Shown here in pieces: positions 1-6,246 of a stretch of 17,249 nucleotides of DNA. Each line of letters opens with the position of its first letter. Position 1 is the stretch's first letter. This stretch comes from VRUE01 sp036376915 (GTDB taxonomy: Bacteria > Actinomycetota > Thermoleophilia > Solirubrobacterales > 70-9). The notes below the pieces were generated by a model. The model saw only the letters and a list, made by a program, of their open reading frames with translations, was not told the DNA's origin and made no database searches. A program made the position numbers and the translations under genes. The stretch covers positions 1 to 17,249 of the forward strand of contig DASUZK010000044.1 of the NCBI GenBank assembly GCA_036376915.1, written 5' to 3'.

Positions 1-57
1 GAGGCTCCCGCCGAGCGTTTTGGGTAGAGGCACCGCCATCCCCCACCCACACCCCCG

Positions 58-753
58 CTAAAACGGACTGGGAACCCTCACAACCACGTTGTCGACCGTC
101 GCCTGCGCGCCCTTGGCGACCTTGGCGGAACCGACCGAGAACCCCGAGGCACGGCCGGTCAGCTCTCCCGCCCCTTCGTCGGTGACGTCGGCAACCAGTT
201 CGCCGCCGACGTAGGCGAGGATGTGGCAGCTTCCCTTTTCTTCTCCCTCGGTGACGTTGAAGGCGCGGAGCCGCAGGTCGTTGTCGCGATCGACCCCTTC
301 GATTCCGGGCACGTCCTTGGCGATCTGCAGGTACTCGATGCTGCCGTCGGGGAGGATCTTGCGCAGCTGGGCCTTGCGCTGAAAGGGGTAGACCGCCAGC
401 TGGTAGCGAGCGCCGCCGCCCGCCCGCAGGTCGAGGCCCAGGTAGGCGGCCTTCTGCACGGGCTTCGGGGTCTTGCCGAGCAGCCGCTCGGTCGCGGCGA
501 TCTCCAGGTCGCGCCCGACCACCGGCGTGCGGTAGGAGCACTCCTTGGTCTGCTTGCCGACGACGATGCCGAAGGCCCGGTCGGAAGCGCCGCGACCACA
601 GCGGTCCCCGGAGAGCTTGGCGATCTGCGAGAGCTGTCCCTTGTTCCCCATGCCGTTGCGGTAGACGCCGACCAGGGCCGCCCCGGCCGTCGGGACGAGG
701 GCCAGCAACACAGCCAGCAGAGCGACGAGCGCACCTGTGCGTAGTGGCTTCAC
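58..753 (-). CDS. Small secreted protein with predicted jelly-roll (LamG/ConA-like) fold
   Basis: The protein has 231 residues. The start chosen is GTG at 753, because the reading frame continues far upstream antisense to ecm/lhgO and only from here does the product look like a real protein. It opens with a signal peptide: positive residues KPLR, a hydrophobic core at about 7-20, and a probable cleavage after TAGA near residue 25. The mature part has three cysteines and many alternating hydrophobic/polar strands. Its C-terminal half (a strand-rich LRLRAFNV...HILAYVGGELV segment, then a Gly/Ala-rich SGFSVGSAKV and a final VDNVVVRV strand) resembles the last strands of LamG/ConA-like jelly rolls. 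I see no catalytic motif, so an extracellular binding role is only a guess. It diverges from ecm. A TANNNT hexamer sits 8 nt before the GTG and there is no Shine-Dalgarno. Confidence is high that it is a gene and low on function. Confidence 0.75.
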   Translation of the reverse strand: MKPLRTGALVALLAVLLALVPTAGAALVGVYRNGMGNKGQLSQIAKLSGDRCGRGASDRAFGIVVGKQTKECSYRTPVVGRDLEIAATERLLGKTPKPVQKAAYLGLDLRAGGGARYQLAVYPFQRKAQLRKILPDGSIEYLQIAKDVPGIEGVDRDNDLRLRAFNVTEGEEKGSCHILAYVGGELVADVTDEGAGELTGRASGFSVGSAKVAKGAQATVDNVVVRVPSPF

Positions 754-761
754 GATCTCGC

Positions 762-767
762 AGCCTA
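762..767 (-). promoter_or_regulatory. Candidate -10 box for the secreted-protein gene
   Basis: On the minus strand this reads TAGGCT, followed by 8 nt and the GTG start at 753. This fits the actinobacterial -10 consensus TANNNT, with transcription starting at or next to the start codon, so the mRNA would be leaderless or nearly so. I find no convincing -35. The same hexamer and spacing recur before the gene starting at 15706. Confidence 0.4.
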
Positions 768-833
768 AACACAGGCGAGGGGGAAAGATGCGGCCCGAAG
801 GCCGGTGAACGGCGTATTTCGGAGCGACCCAAA

Positions 834-839
834 TAAGAT
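834..839 (+). promoter_or_regulatory. Candidate -10 box for the ecm-lhgO operon
   Basis: The hexamer TAAGAT lies exactly 7 nt before the GTG at 847, the spacing expected if transcription starts on the first base of the start codon. A GGAGG at 841-845 is only 1 nt from the GTG, which is too close for a normal Shine-Dalgarno. No good -35 is seen. A small hairpin (arms CGGCC/GGCCG, 791-804) lies between the two divergent -10 boxes. Confidence 0.45.
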
Positions 840-846
840 TGGAGGC

Positions 847-2841
847 GTGAGCGAGCACCGCCTCCCCGAGCGCGACCGCCCCTGGGTGATGCGCACCTAT
901 GCCGGGCACTCCGACGCCCGGCGCTCCAACGAGCTCTACCGACGCAACCTGGCCAAGGGCCAGACCGGCCTCTCGGTGGCCTTCGACCTGCCCACCCAGA
1001 CCGGCTACGACCCCGACCACGTCCTCGCCCGCGGCGAGGTCGGCAAGGTCGGCGTCTCGATCGCCCACAAGGGCGACATGCACCAGCTCTTCGACGGCAT
1101 CCCGCTCGACGAGATGAACACGTCGATGACGATCAACGCGACCGCCGCCTGGCTGCTGGGGCTCTATGTGACGGTCGCCGAGGAGAACGGCGTCGATCGC
1201 TCCAAGCTGAAGGGGACAACCCAGAACGACATCATCAAGGAGTACCTCTCGCGCGGCACCTACGCCTTCCCGCCCGAGCCCTCGATGCGGTTGATCGCCG
1301 ACATGGTCGCCTTCTCGGTCAACGAGGTGCCGAGCTGGAACCCGACCAACATCTGCAGCTACCACCTGCAGGAGGCGGGGGCGACGCCGGTCCAGGAGAT
1401 CGCCTACGCCCTCTCCACCGGGATCGCCGTGCTCGACGAGGTGAAGGCACGCGGGCAGGTCGCCGAGGCCGACTTCCCCAAGGTCTTCGGCCGCATCTCC
1501 TTCTTCGTCAACGCGGGCATCAGGCTGATCGAGGAGATAGCCAAGCTGCGCGCGATGGGCCGGCTCTGGAACGAGATCGGCCGCGAGCGCTACGGGGTCA
1601 CCGACGAGAAGATGCTGCGCTTCCGCTACGGCGTCCAGGTGAACAGCCTCGGCCTGACCGAGGCCCAGCCGGAGAACAACATCCAGCGGATCGTGCTGGA
1701 GGCGCTTGCGGTGACGCTGAGTCGCGACGCCCGCGCCCGCGCGCTGCAGCTGCCCGCCTGGAACGAGGCGATGGGCCTCCCCCGCCCCTGGGACCAGCAG
1801 TGGAGCCTGCGCATCCAGCAGGTGCTCGCCAACGAGACCGACCTGCTCGAGTACCCCGACGTGTTCGAGGGCTCGGTGGTGATGGACGGGCTGGTCGAGG
1901 AGCTGACCGAGGGTGCGCGCGCGGAGATGGCCGTCGTCGAGGAGCACGGCGGCGCCGTCGCCGCGGTCCCCTACATGAAGGCCCGCCTGGTCGAGTCGCA
2001 CCGCGAGCGCGTCGCCCGGATCGAGGCCGGCGAGCAGAAGGTCGTTGGCCAGAACAGCTTCACCGAGAGCGAGGACTCGCCGCTGACGGCGGGTGCCGAC
2101 GGCGGCATCCTGACGCCGGACCCCGAGGTCGAGCGCGAGCGGGTCGAGGCGCTGGAGGCATGGAAGCGCGAGCGCGACGAGGGAACCGTGCGGGCCGCCC
2201 TGGAAGAGCTCGGCCGGGTCGCCGCCGACGACGGCCAGAACATCATGCCGGCGACGATCGCCGCCGCCAAGGCGGGTGCGACCACCGGCGAGTGGGCCGA
2301 GGTGCTGCGCGAGGCGTTCGGCGCCTACCGGGGCCCGACCGGCGTCAGCGGCGCCGCGCCGGCCGCCGATCGCGAGCAGCTGGAGCAGATCCGCCGCCGC
2401 GTCGACGAGGTCTCCCAGCAGATCGGGCACCGGATCAAGATCCTGGTCGGCAAGCCCGGCCTCGACGGTCACTCCAACGGGTCCGAGCAGATCGCCCTGC
2501 GCGCCCGCGATGCCGGCATGGAGGTGATCTACCAGGGCATCCGCCTGACACCTGAGGAGATCGCCGAGTCCGCCCTGCAGGAGGACGTCGACGTGATCGG
2601 CCTCTCGATCCTCTCCGGGTCTCATCTCGAGCTCATACCCGAGGTGGTGCGACGGCTGCGCGAGGAGCAGGTCGACGCCCCCGTGGTCGCCGGCGGCATC
2701 ATCCCCCCCGCCGACGCCGAGCGCCTGCGCGAGGCCGGGGTCGACGGCGTCTACACCCCGAAGGACTTCGACATCAACAAGATCATGGGCGAGATCGTCG
2801 ACCTGGTCGCCCGTCGCGCCGGCGCTCGCACCGCTGCTTGA
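847..2841 (+). CDS. ecm: Ethylmalonyl-CoA mutase (Ecm/MeaA), coenzyme B12-dependent
   Basis: The product has 664 residues and is a single-chain acyl-CoA mutase: substrate-binding barrel first, B12 domain last. The cobalamin signature is complete: DGHSNG at 540-545 (DxHxxG, axial ligand His542), SIL at 587-589 (SxL) and GG at 616-617. Barrel motifs such as FRTYAGHS-like RTYAGHS, FDLPTQTGYD and LARGEVGKVGV, and the ending VYTPKDFDINKIM, match the MeaA/Ecm clade I remember rather than methylmalonyl- or isobutyryl-CoA mutase. The family converts (2R)-ethylmalonyl-CoA to (2S)-methylsuccinyl-CoA in the ethylmalonyl-CoA route of acetyl-CoA assimilation. Crotonyl-CoA carboxylase/reductase and the other pathway enzymes are not in the window. 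I chose GTG 847, where homologues begin (VSEHRLPERDRPW), over an in-frame GTG at 805. The stop overlaps the lhgO start. The mutase family is certain; the ethylmalonyl specificity is likely. Confidence 0.9.
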   Translation: MSEHRLPERDRPWVMRTYAGHSDARRSNELYRRNLAKGQTGLSVAFDLPTQTGYDPDHVLARGEVGKVGVSIAHKGDMHQLFDGIPLDEMNTSMTINATAAWLLGLYVTVAEENGVDRSKLKGTTQNDIIKEYLSRGTYAFPPEPSMRLIADMVAFSVNEVPSWNPTNICSYHLQEAGATPVQEIAYALSTGIAVLDEVKARGQVAEADFPKVFGRISFFVNAGIRLIEEIAKLRAMGRLWNEIGRERYGVTDEKMLRFRYGVQVNSLGLTEAQPENNIQRIVLEALAVTLSRDARARALQLPAWNEAMGLPRPWDQQWSLRIQQVLANETDLLEYPDVFEGSVVMDGLVEELTEGARAEMAVVEEHGGAVAAVPYMKARLVESHRERVARIEAGEQKVVGQNSFTESEDSPLTAGADGGILTPDPEVERERVEALEAWKRERDEGTVRAALEELGRVAADDGQNIMPATIAAAKAGATTGEWAEVLREAFGAYRGPTGVSGAAPAADREQLEQIRRRVDEVSQQIGHRIKILVGKPGLDGHSNGSEQIALRARDAGMEVIYQGIRLTPEEIAESALQEDVDVIGLSILSGSHLELIPEVVRRLREEQVDAPVVAGGIIPPADAERLREAGVDGVYTPKDFDINKIMGEIVDLVARRAGARTAA

Positions 2842-4076
2842 GCCGCGACCGCACCGGCGTGGGAATCGCCGACCGACAGCCTCCGCAAGAGTGTGACCTC
2901 GTCGTCGTCGGCGGCGGCATCCTCGGCCTGGCCGTGGCCCGGGAGCTGCTGGCCAGACGACCGGGCGCACGGCTCTGCGTGCTCGAGGGCGAGGATCGGA
3001 TCGGCCGTCACCAGACCGGGCGCTCGAGCGGCGTCGTGCACGCTGGGATCTACTACGAGCCCGGCTCGCTGAAGGCGCGGCTCTGCGTCGAGGGAGCCCG
3101 AGAGCTCTATGCATACTGCGAGGAGCGCGGGGTCCCGTTCGAGCGCTCGGGCAAGCTCGTCGTAGCCGTCGACGAGAGCGAGCTCGAGCGCCTCGACGAG
3201 CTGGAGCGGCGCGGGCGAGCAAACGGCGTTCCCGGCCTGCGCCGGCTCGCCAAGGAGGAGATCGCCGCGGTCGAGCCGGCCGCACGCGGCGTCGCCGCGC
3301 TGCACTCCCCGCAAACCGGCGTGGTCGACTTCGTCGCCGTGGCCGAGTCCTACGCCGCCGACGTTCGCGCCGACGGAGGCACGACTCACTTCGGCGCGCG
3401 GGTGGTCGGCGTCGCGCAACGGCCGGGGGGCATCGCGATCCGGCACACGCACGGCACCACGGCGACCTCGGCCGCGGTCTTCTGCGCCGGGCTCTGGTCG
3501 GACCGCCTCGCGGTCGCCTGCGGTGCCCCGCGCGATCCGCGCATCGTCCCCTTCCGCGGTGCCTATCTGCGGCTGCGCCCCGCCGAGGCGGAGCTGATCC
3601 GCGCCAACGTCTACCCGGTCCCCGACCCGGAGCTGCCCTTCCTCGGCGCTCACCTGACGCGCAGCCTCGACGGCAGCGTGCTGATCGGGCCGAGCGCGCT
3701 GCTCGCTCCCGCCCGCGATGCCTACCGGCTAACCACCCTGCGGCCGCGTGACCTCGGTCAAACCCTCGCCTGGCCCGGCACCTGGCGCATGGCCGCCCGC
3801 CACCGCCGCGCCGCTCTGCGCGAGCTGCGTCACGCGACCAGCCGACGGGCCTTCGTCGCCGAGGCCGCGCGCTTGGTGCCAGCGCTGCGCGGCGTCCGCG
3901 CGGAGGCCGGTCCGGCCGGCATCCGCGCCCAGGCCCTCGGCCGCGACGGCGCCCTCGTCGACGACTTCGTCGTGCATCGCACAGCCCACGCGATCCACGT
4001 GCGCAACGCGCCCTCTCCCGCGGCGACCTCCTCGCTGGCGCTAGCGCGGCTGATCGTCGATCGGCTAGAGGCTTGA
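2838..4076 (+). CDS. lhgO: L-2-hydroxyglutarate oxidase-like FAD-dependent oxidoreductase
   Basis: The product has 412 residues and belongs to the DAO-type flavoproteins. The N-terminal dinucleotide fold carries VVVGGGILGLAVA, with the glycine motif at 25-30. It is followed by the clade-typical run QTGRSSGVVHAGIYYEPGSL, then KARLCVEG. Later PVPDPELPFLGAHLTR and IGPSALLA match LhgO proteins. The reaction is oxidation of L-2-hydroxyglutarate to 2-oxoglutarate, passing electrons to oxygen or the quinone pool, and it serves metabolite repair or lysine/glutarate breakdown. The start used is TTG 2838, which overlaps the ecm stop as TTGA and implies translational coupling; an in-frame GTG at 2859 is an alternative. 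No Shine-Dalgarno is evident. The stop codon lies inside the left arm of the terminator hairpin. Substrate is assigned by family only. Confidence 0.85.
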   Translation: MSRDRTGVGIADRQPPQECDLVVVGGGILGLAVARELLARRPGARLCVLEGEDRIGRHQTGRSSGVVHAGIYYEPGSLKARLCVEGARELYAYCEERGVPFERSGKLVVAVDESELERLDELERRGRANGVPGLRRLAKEEIAAVEPAARGVAALHSPQTGVVDFVAVAESYAADVRADGGTTHFGARVVGVAQRPGGIAIRHTHGTTATSAAVFCAGLWSDRLAVACGAPRDPRIVPFRGAYLRLRPAEAELIRANVYPVPDPELPFLGAHLTRSLDGSVLIGPSALLAPARDAYRLTTLRPRDLGQTLAWPGTWRMAARHRRAALRELRHATSRRAFVAEAARLVPALRGVRAEAGPAGIRAQALGRDGALVDDFVVHRTAHAIHVRNAPSPAATSSLALARLIVDRLEA

Positions 4077-4115
4077 TGCGGGTTCCGCGGGCGTGGATAA
4101 CCCGCATCAAGCCTC
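4068..4115 (+). terminator. 17-bp-arm hairpin overlapping the lhgO stop codon
   Basis: The left arm at 4068-4084 (GAGGCTTGATGCGGGTT) is perfectly complementary to the right arm at 4099-4115, with a 14-nt loop. The TGA stop (4074-4076) is inside the left arm. No T-run follows, as is common for actinobacterial hairpin terminators. The next gene's candidate -10 starts 10 nt downstream, so the hairpin would insulate the ecm-lhgO operon from it. Confidence 0.8.
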
Positions 4116-4124
4116 AAGACGCGC

Positions 4125-4130
4125 GACAAT
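4125..4130 (+). promoter_or_regulatory. Candidate -10 box for the CxxC protein gene
   Basis: GACAAT lies 6 nt before ATG 4137, and the 6 nt between are AGGGGG. That G-run directly abuts the ATG, too close for a standard ribosome binding site, so a leaderless transcript is plausible. The hexamer deviates from TANNNT at its first base and no -35 is seen. Confidence 0.3.
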
Positions 4131-4136
4131 AGGGGG

Positions 4137-4703
4137 ATGAGCGAGCTGCACGGGGAGAGCTCGGCCTGGCTGCGCTGCTATCGCTGCTGGTCGAGCAACC
4201 TCGAGATCCAGATCCACTACGACGCGATCCGCCGCGTCGAGCCCGGCACCGGCATCCTCGCCGAGGGCGTCGACGAGGTGCAGGAGGCCCTCGTGCAGTG
4301 CGTCGACTGCATGCACGACCAGCCCCACCTCGCCTTCCAGGACGACCACGTGGTGCCGGTGGAGGACCGCTGGGAGCGGATGGTCGCGGGCACCCCCTGG
4401 GTCGCCTCCTGCACGGTCCGCGTCGACCAGGACCGGGTGGAGACCTGCTCCGGCCCCGAAGCGATCGAGTTCCTCACCTACGGCGCCTTCGGCAACGCCG
4501 GCGTGCGCGAGTTCTTCACCCACGTCCGCTTCCACAAGCACGACGAGGAGCAGATCGTCGTCCACATGCTGGTCGAGCTCTACGCCCGCTCCGCCGAAGA
4601 GGCCACCGACGTGCTCGAGGAGGCCGCTCAAGGCCCCCTGGAGATCACCTCGCTCGCCGAGGAGTCAAGGCCACCGGCTCACGCCTCCGACGAGGCACAC
4701 TAA
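4137..4703 (+). CDS. Hypothetical protein with two CxxC pairs (possible zinc ribbon)
   Basis: The product has 188 residues and I do not recognise the family. Two cysteine pairs are visible, C14/C17 in LRCYRCW and C55/C58 in VQCVDCMH. Their arrangement suggests a small N-terminal metal-binding knuckle, probably zinc. After it comes a hydrophilic, acidic/aromatic region with several His residues (HVRFHKHDEEQIVVHML at about 126-142), then an acidic helix and a disordered tail. There is no signal peptide or membrane segment, so it is presumably cytoplasmic. It is a stand-alone gene between the lhgO terminator and the LamG gene. Its last codons coincide with the first copy of a 23-bp direct repeat, so the C-terminal residues (AHASDEAH) may be repeat-derived. 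Codon use matches the GC-rich neighbours. A nucleic-acid-binding role is possible but unsupported. Confidence 0.8.
   Translation: MSELHGESSAWLRCYRCWSSNLEIQIHYDAIRRVEPGTGILAEGVDEVQEALVQCVDCMHDQPHLAFQDDHVVPVEDRWERMVAGTPWVASCTVRVDQDRVETCSGPEAIEFLTYGAFGNAGVREFFTHVRFHKHDEEQIVVHMLVELYARSAEEATDVLEEAAQGPLEITSLAEESRPPAHASDEAH
4679..4701 (+). repeat. 23-bp direct repeat, copy 1
   Basis: This matches 6189-6211 with one mismatch (A at 4697, G at 6207). The core GCCTC-CGAC-GAGGC is itself a small inverted repeat. This copy forms the end of the CxxC protein gene, up to the first base of its TAA stop. Together the copies bracket the low-G+C LamG gene. Confidence 0.75.
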
Positions 4704-4713
4704 GATACTTCTG

Positions 4714-4740
4714 TTTACAGCAGGATTTTTCGGCTATGCT
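4714..4740 (+). promoter_or_regulatory. Promoter of the LamG-domain gene
   Basis: TTTACA (4714-4719) is a good -35. After 15 nt comes TATGCT (4735-4740), which fits TANNNT, and 6 nt later the ATG at 4747. There is no Shine-Dalgarno, so the transcript is probably leaderless. The spacer is 1-2 nt shorter than usual. This is the best complete promoter in the window. Confidence 0.5.
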
Positions 4741-4746
4741 CGGCCG

Positions 4747-6156
4747 ATGAAATCCCTTCTGCTACTCACGCTTACCCTGGTCGCCTCCCTCCTGCTTTCG
4801 GCGGGTTCAGCCGAGGCATCCGTCGTCACCCGACTTGCCGGAGTTGAGTCGCCCACCAGCTCTCCCTACGACTTCGACCAGGTGAAAGTGAACGAAGAAT
4901 GCGCCGGCAGCTCTGCCGAACGCGATACGAGCAAATCCTTCGCTGGACAGGCTTCGCTCAAAGTGCATGTCGAAGCCACGAAATGCTCCCCCTTCGCACG
5001 CGGGATCTTCAACAGCAACGCCCCCAACCACATCATGGAAGGCGACGACCTCTGGTTCGGGGCGGCGATCTTCTTGCCGAGTGGATTCTTCAGCGCCCAC
5101 ACCGATTACACGGACCTGATCCGGATCGATTCCTACGTCACCGACGGCGGTGAACTCAACGAATCGGCCAAACAGCAGAGCATCAATCTCGCCAGCTTCA
5201 AAAACGACGACATCTACGTCCAAGCCGAATCCAGCGAAAAAACCAACACGCTTGTCGGGCCCCTCTCCCCTAGCGTGTTGTCCGAGAATGCCTGGCACTG
5301 GGTCGAGATCCACGCCGTTCTCGACAAAGACTCCGGTGAAGCGTTGACCGAGCTGAAAATCGACGGCGAAAGCATGGGCTCGTCGACTACCGCGAACTTC
5401 TTCGCCGGACGAGCCGACTTCAATCGGCTGCGCTACGGCCTGGTCTCGGCCGGGGGCAGCGGCTCGGGCAACCTGACGATGTACGTCGATCGCGCCTCGA
5501 TCGGGAAAACCGAGCGTGGCCCGCTCACCTCGACCACCCCCGGCTTGGTCAGCTACTGGCGCCTGGGCGAGCCCAGCGGCACTACCGCGGCCGATGCGCA
5601 GGGGGTTGCTTCCGGCACGTACGCGAACAGTCCCGAACTGGGCGTTGCCAGCCTGCTGAAAGGTGAAACCGATACCGCCGTCAACTTCGACGGCAAAGAC
5701 GACCACGTGAGCATCTCCCCGGTCGCCGCCCTGAACATGACCTCCGAGGTCACGCTGGAGGCTTGGATCAAAGCCGATGCTCTGCAGGGGGCGGTCCTCA
5801 GGCGCAACAACTCCTACGAGCTTCGAGCCCAGTCCGACGGCAGCGTCCTCTTCCGGGTCTGGGTCGGCGAAGAAGTCCGCTCCCTCACGTCCGCCGAAGG
5901 CAAAGTGAAAACAGGCACGACCTACCACGTTGCCGGCACATACGACGGATCCACGATGCGCATCTATGTCAACGGCCAGGAAATTGCCTCGAAAGCGCAG
6001 GCAGGGTCGATGACTCATAACTCCAACACGCTCTACATCGGTCGCAACGACTTCTCCAATACCTATTTCGACGGCGTCATCGACGACGTCGCAATCTACG
6101 ATCAAGCGCTGTCAGAAGCCGCCCTCGACCAGCATTACGAATCCGGCGCCCCCTGA
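4747..6156 (+). CDS. Secreted protein: polysaccharide-lyase-like jelly roll plus LamG domain
   Basis: The product has 469 residues. A signal peptide occupies about residues 1-24 (MKSLLL, hydrophobic core, cleavage near AEA). Residues about 30-255 look like a heparin-lyase-I-type/polysaccharide-lyase-like beta sandwich (DLWFGAAIFLPSGF, WHWVEIHAVLDKDSGEALTE, LTMYVDRASIG), with two cysteines that could pair. Residues about 262-465 form a LamG-type jelly roll (GLVSYWRLGEPSGTTAADAQ, AVNFDGKDDHVSI, VTLEAWIKAD, YIGRNDFSNTYFDGVIDDVA). It probably binds or cleaves an extracellular polysaccharide, but I cannot confirm catalytic residues. Base use is unlike its neighbours: two 60-base lines I counted are about 57-58% G+C, against 77% for one ecm line, and AAA/GAA codons are frequent. 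It sits between 23-bp direct repeats, which suggests recent acquisition. It is convergent with the glycan operon. Confidence 0.8.
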   Translation: MKSLLLLTLTLVASLLLSAGSAEASVVTRLAGVESPTSSPYDFDQVKVNEECAGSSAERDTSKSFAGQASLKVHVEATKCSPFARGIFNSNAPNHIMEGDDLWFGAAIFLPSGFFSAHTDYTDLIRIDSYVTDGGELNESAKQQSINLASFKNDDIYVQAESSEKTNTLVGPLSPSVLSENAWHWVEIHAVLDKDSGEALTELKIDGESMGSSTTANFFAGRADFNRLRYGLVSAGGSGSGNLTMYVDRASIGKTERGPLTSTTPGLVSYWRLGEPSGTTAADAQGVASGTYANSPELGVASLLKGETDTAVNFDGKDDHVSISPVAALNMTSEVTLEAWIKADALQGAVLRRNNSYELRAQSDGSVLFRVWVGEEVRSLTSAEGKVKTGTTYHVAGTYDGSTMRIYVNGQEIASKAQAGSMTHNSNTLYIGRNDFSNTYFDGVIDDVAIYDQALSEAALDQHYESGAP

Positions 6157-6188
6157 TCTTCAGCCTCGCCAGGGAGATCAGCGTCTCA

Positions 6189-6211
6189 TCACGCCTCCGA
6201 CGAGGCGCACT
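6189..6211 (+). repeat. 23-bp direct repeat, copy 2
   Basis: This is the intergenic partner of 4679-6189-type copy 1 (4679-4701), with one mismatch. Here the inner hairpin stem grows to 6 bp (CGCCTC/GAGGCG). It lies 32 bp after the LamG gene stop and abuts the 9-bp-arm hairpin, so it may also help termination. Confidence 0.7.
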
Positions 6212-6212
6212 G

Positions 6213-6239
6213 GGGTCGCCGTTCCAGCCTCGGCGACCC
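6213..6239. terminator. Hairpin between convergent genes, likely bidirectional terminator
   Basis: Arms GGGTCGCCG (6213-6221) and CGGCGACCC (6231-6239) pair perfectly around a 9-nt loop. It lies between the end of the LamG gene (6156) and the end of the minus-strand glycan operon (6247), the expected place for a shared terminator. Neither side has a T-run. Confidence 0.7.
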
Positions 6240-6246
6240 TGCCGAG

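Noticed and set aside
1..27. Possible last codons of a plus-strand gene ending in TAG at 25-27
   Set aside because: Only eight sense codons are inside the window and another plus frame is also open to 58, so nothing can be claimed.
841..845. GGAGG as Shine-Dalgarno for ecm
   Set aside because: Only 1 nt separates it from GTG 847, too close to function normally; the TAAGAT spacing supports a leaderless start instead.
901..922. 7-bp hairpin (GCCGGGC/GCCCGGC) near the start of ecm
   Set aside because: It encodes conserved Ecm residues (AGHSDARR) and is of a size expected by chance at this G+C, so it is not grouped with the two stronger early hairpins.
58..4110. A 1350-residue open frame on the minus strand antisense to ecm and lhgO
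   Set aside because: Only its last 231 codons look like protein (signal peptide and fold). The rest is low-complexity Arg/Ala/Gly or Leu/Asp/Gly translation typical of GC-rich antisense shadows, while the plus strand encodes clear enzymes.
4807..6105. A 432-residue minus-strand frame opposite the LamG gene
   Set aside because: The plus strand has a signal peptide, promoter and domain motifs; the antisense translation shows none.
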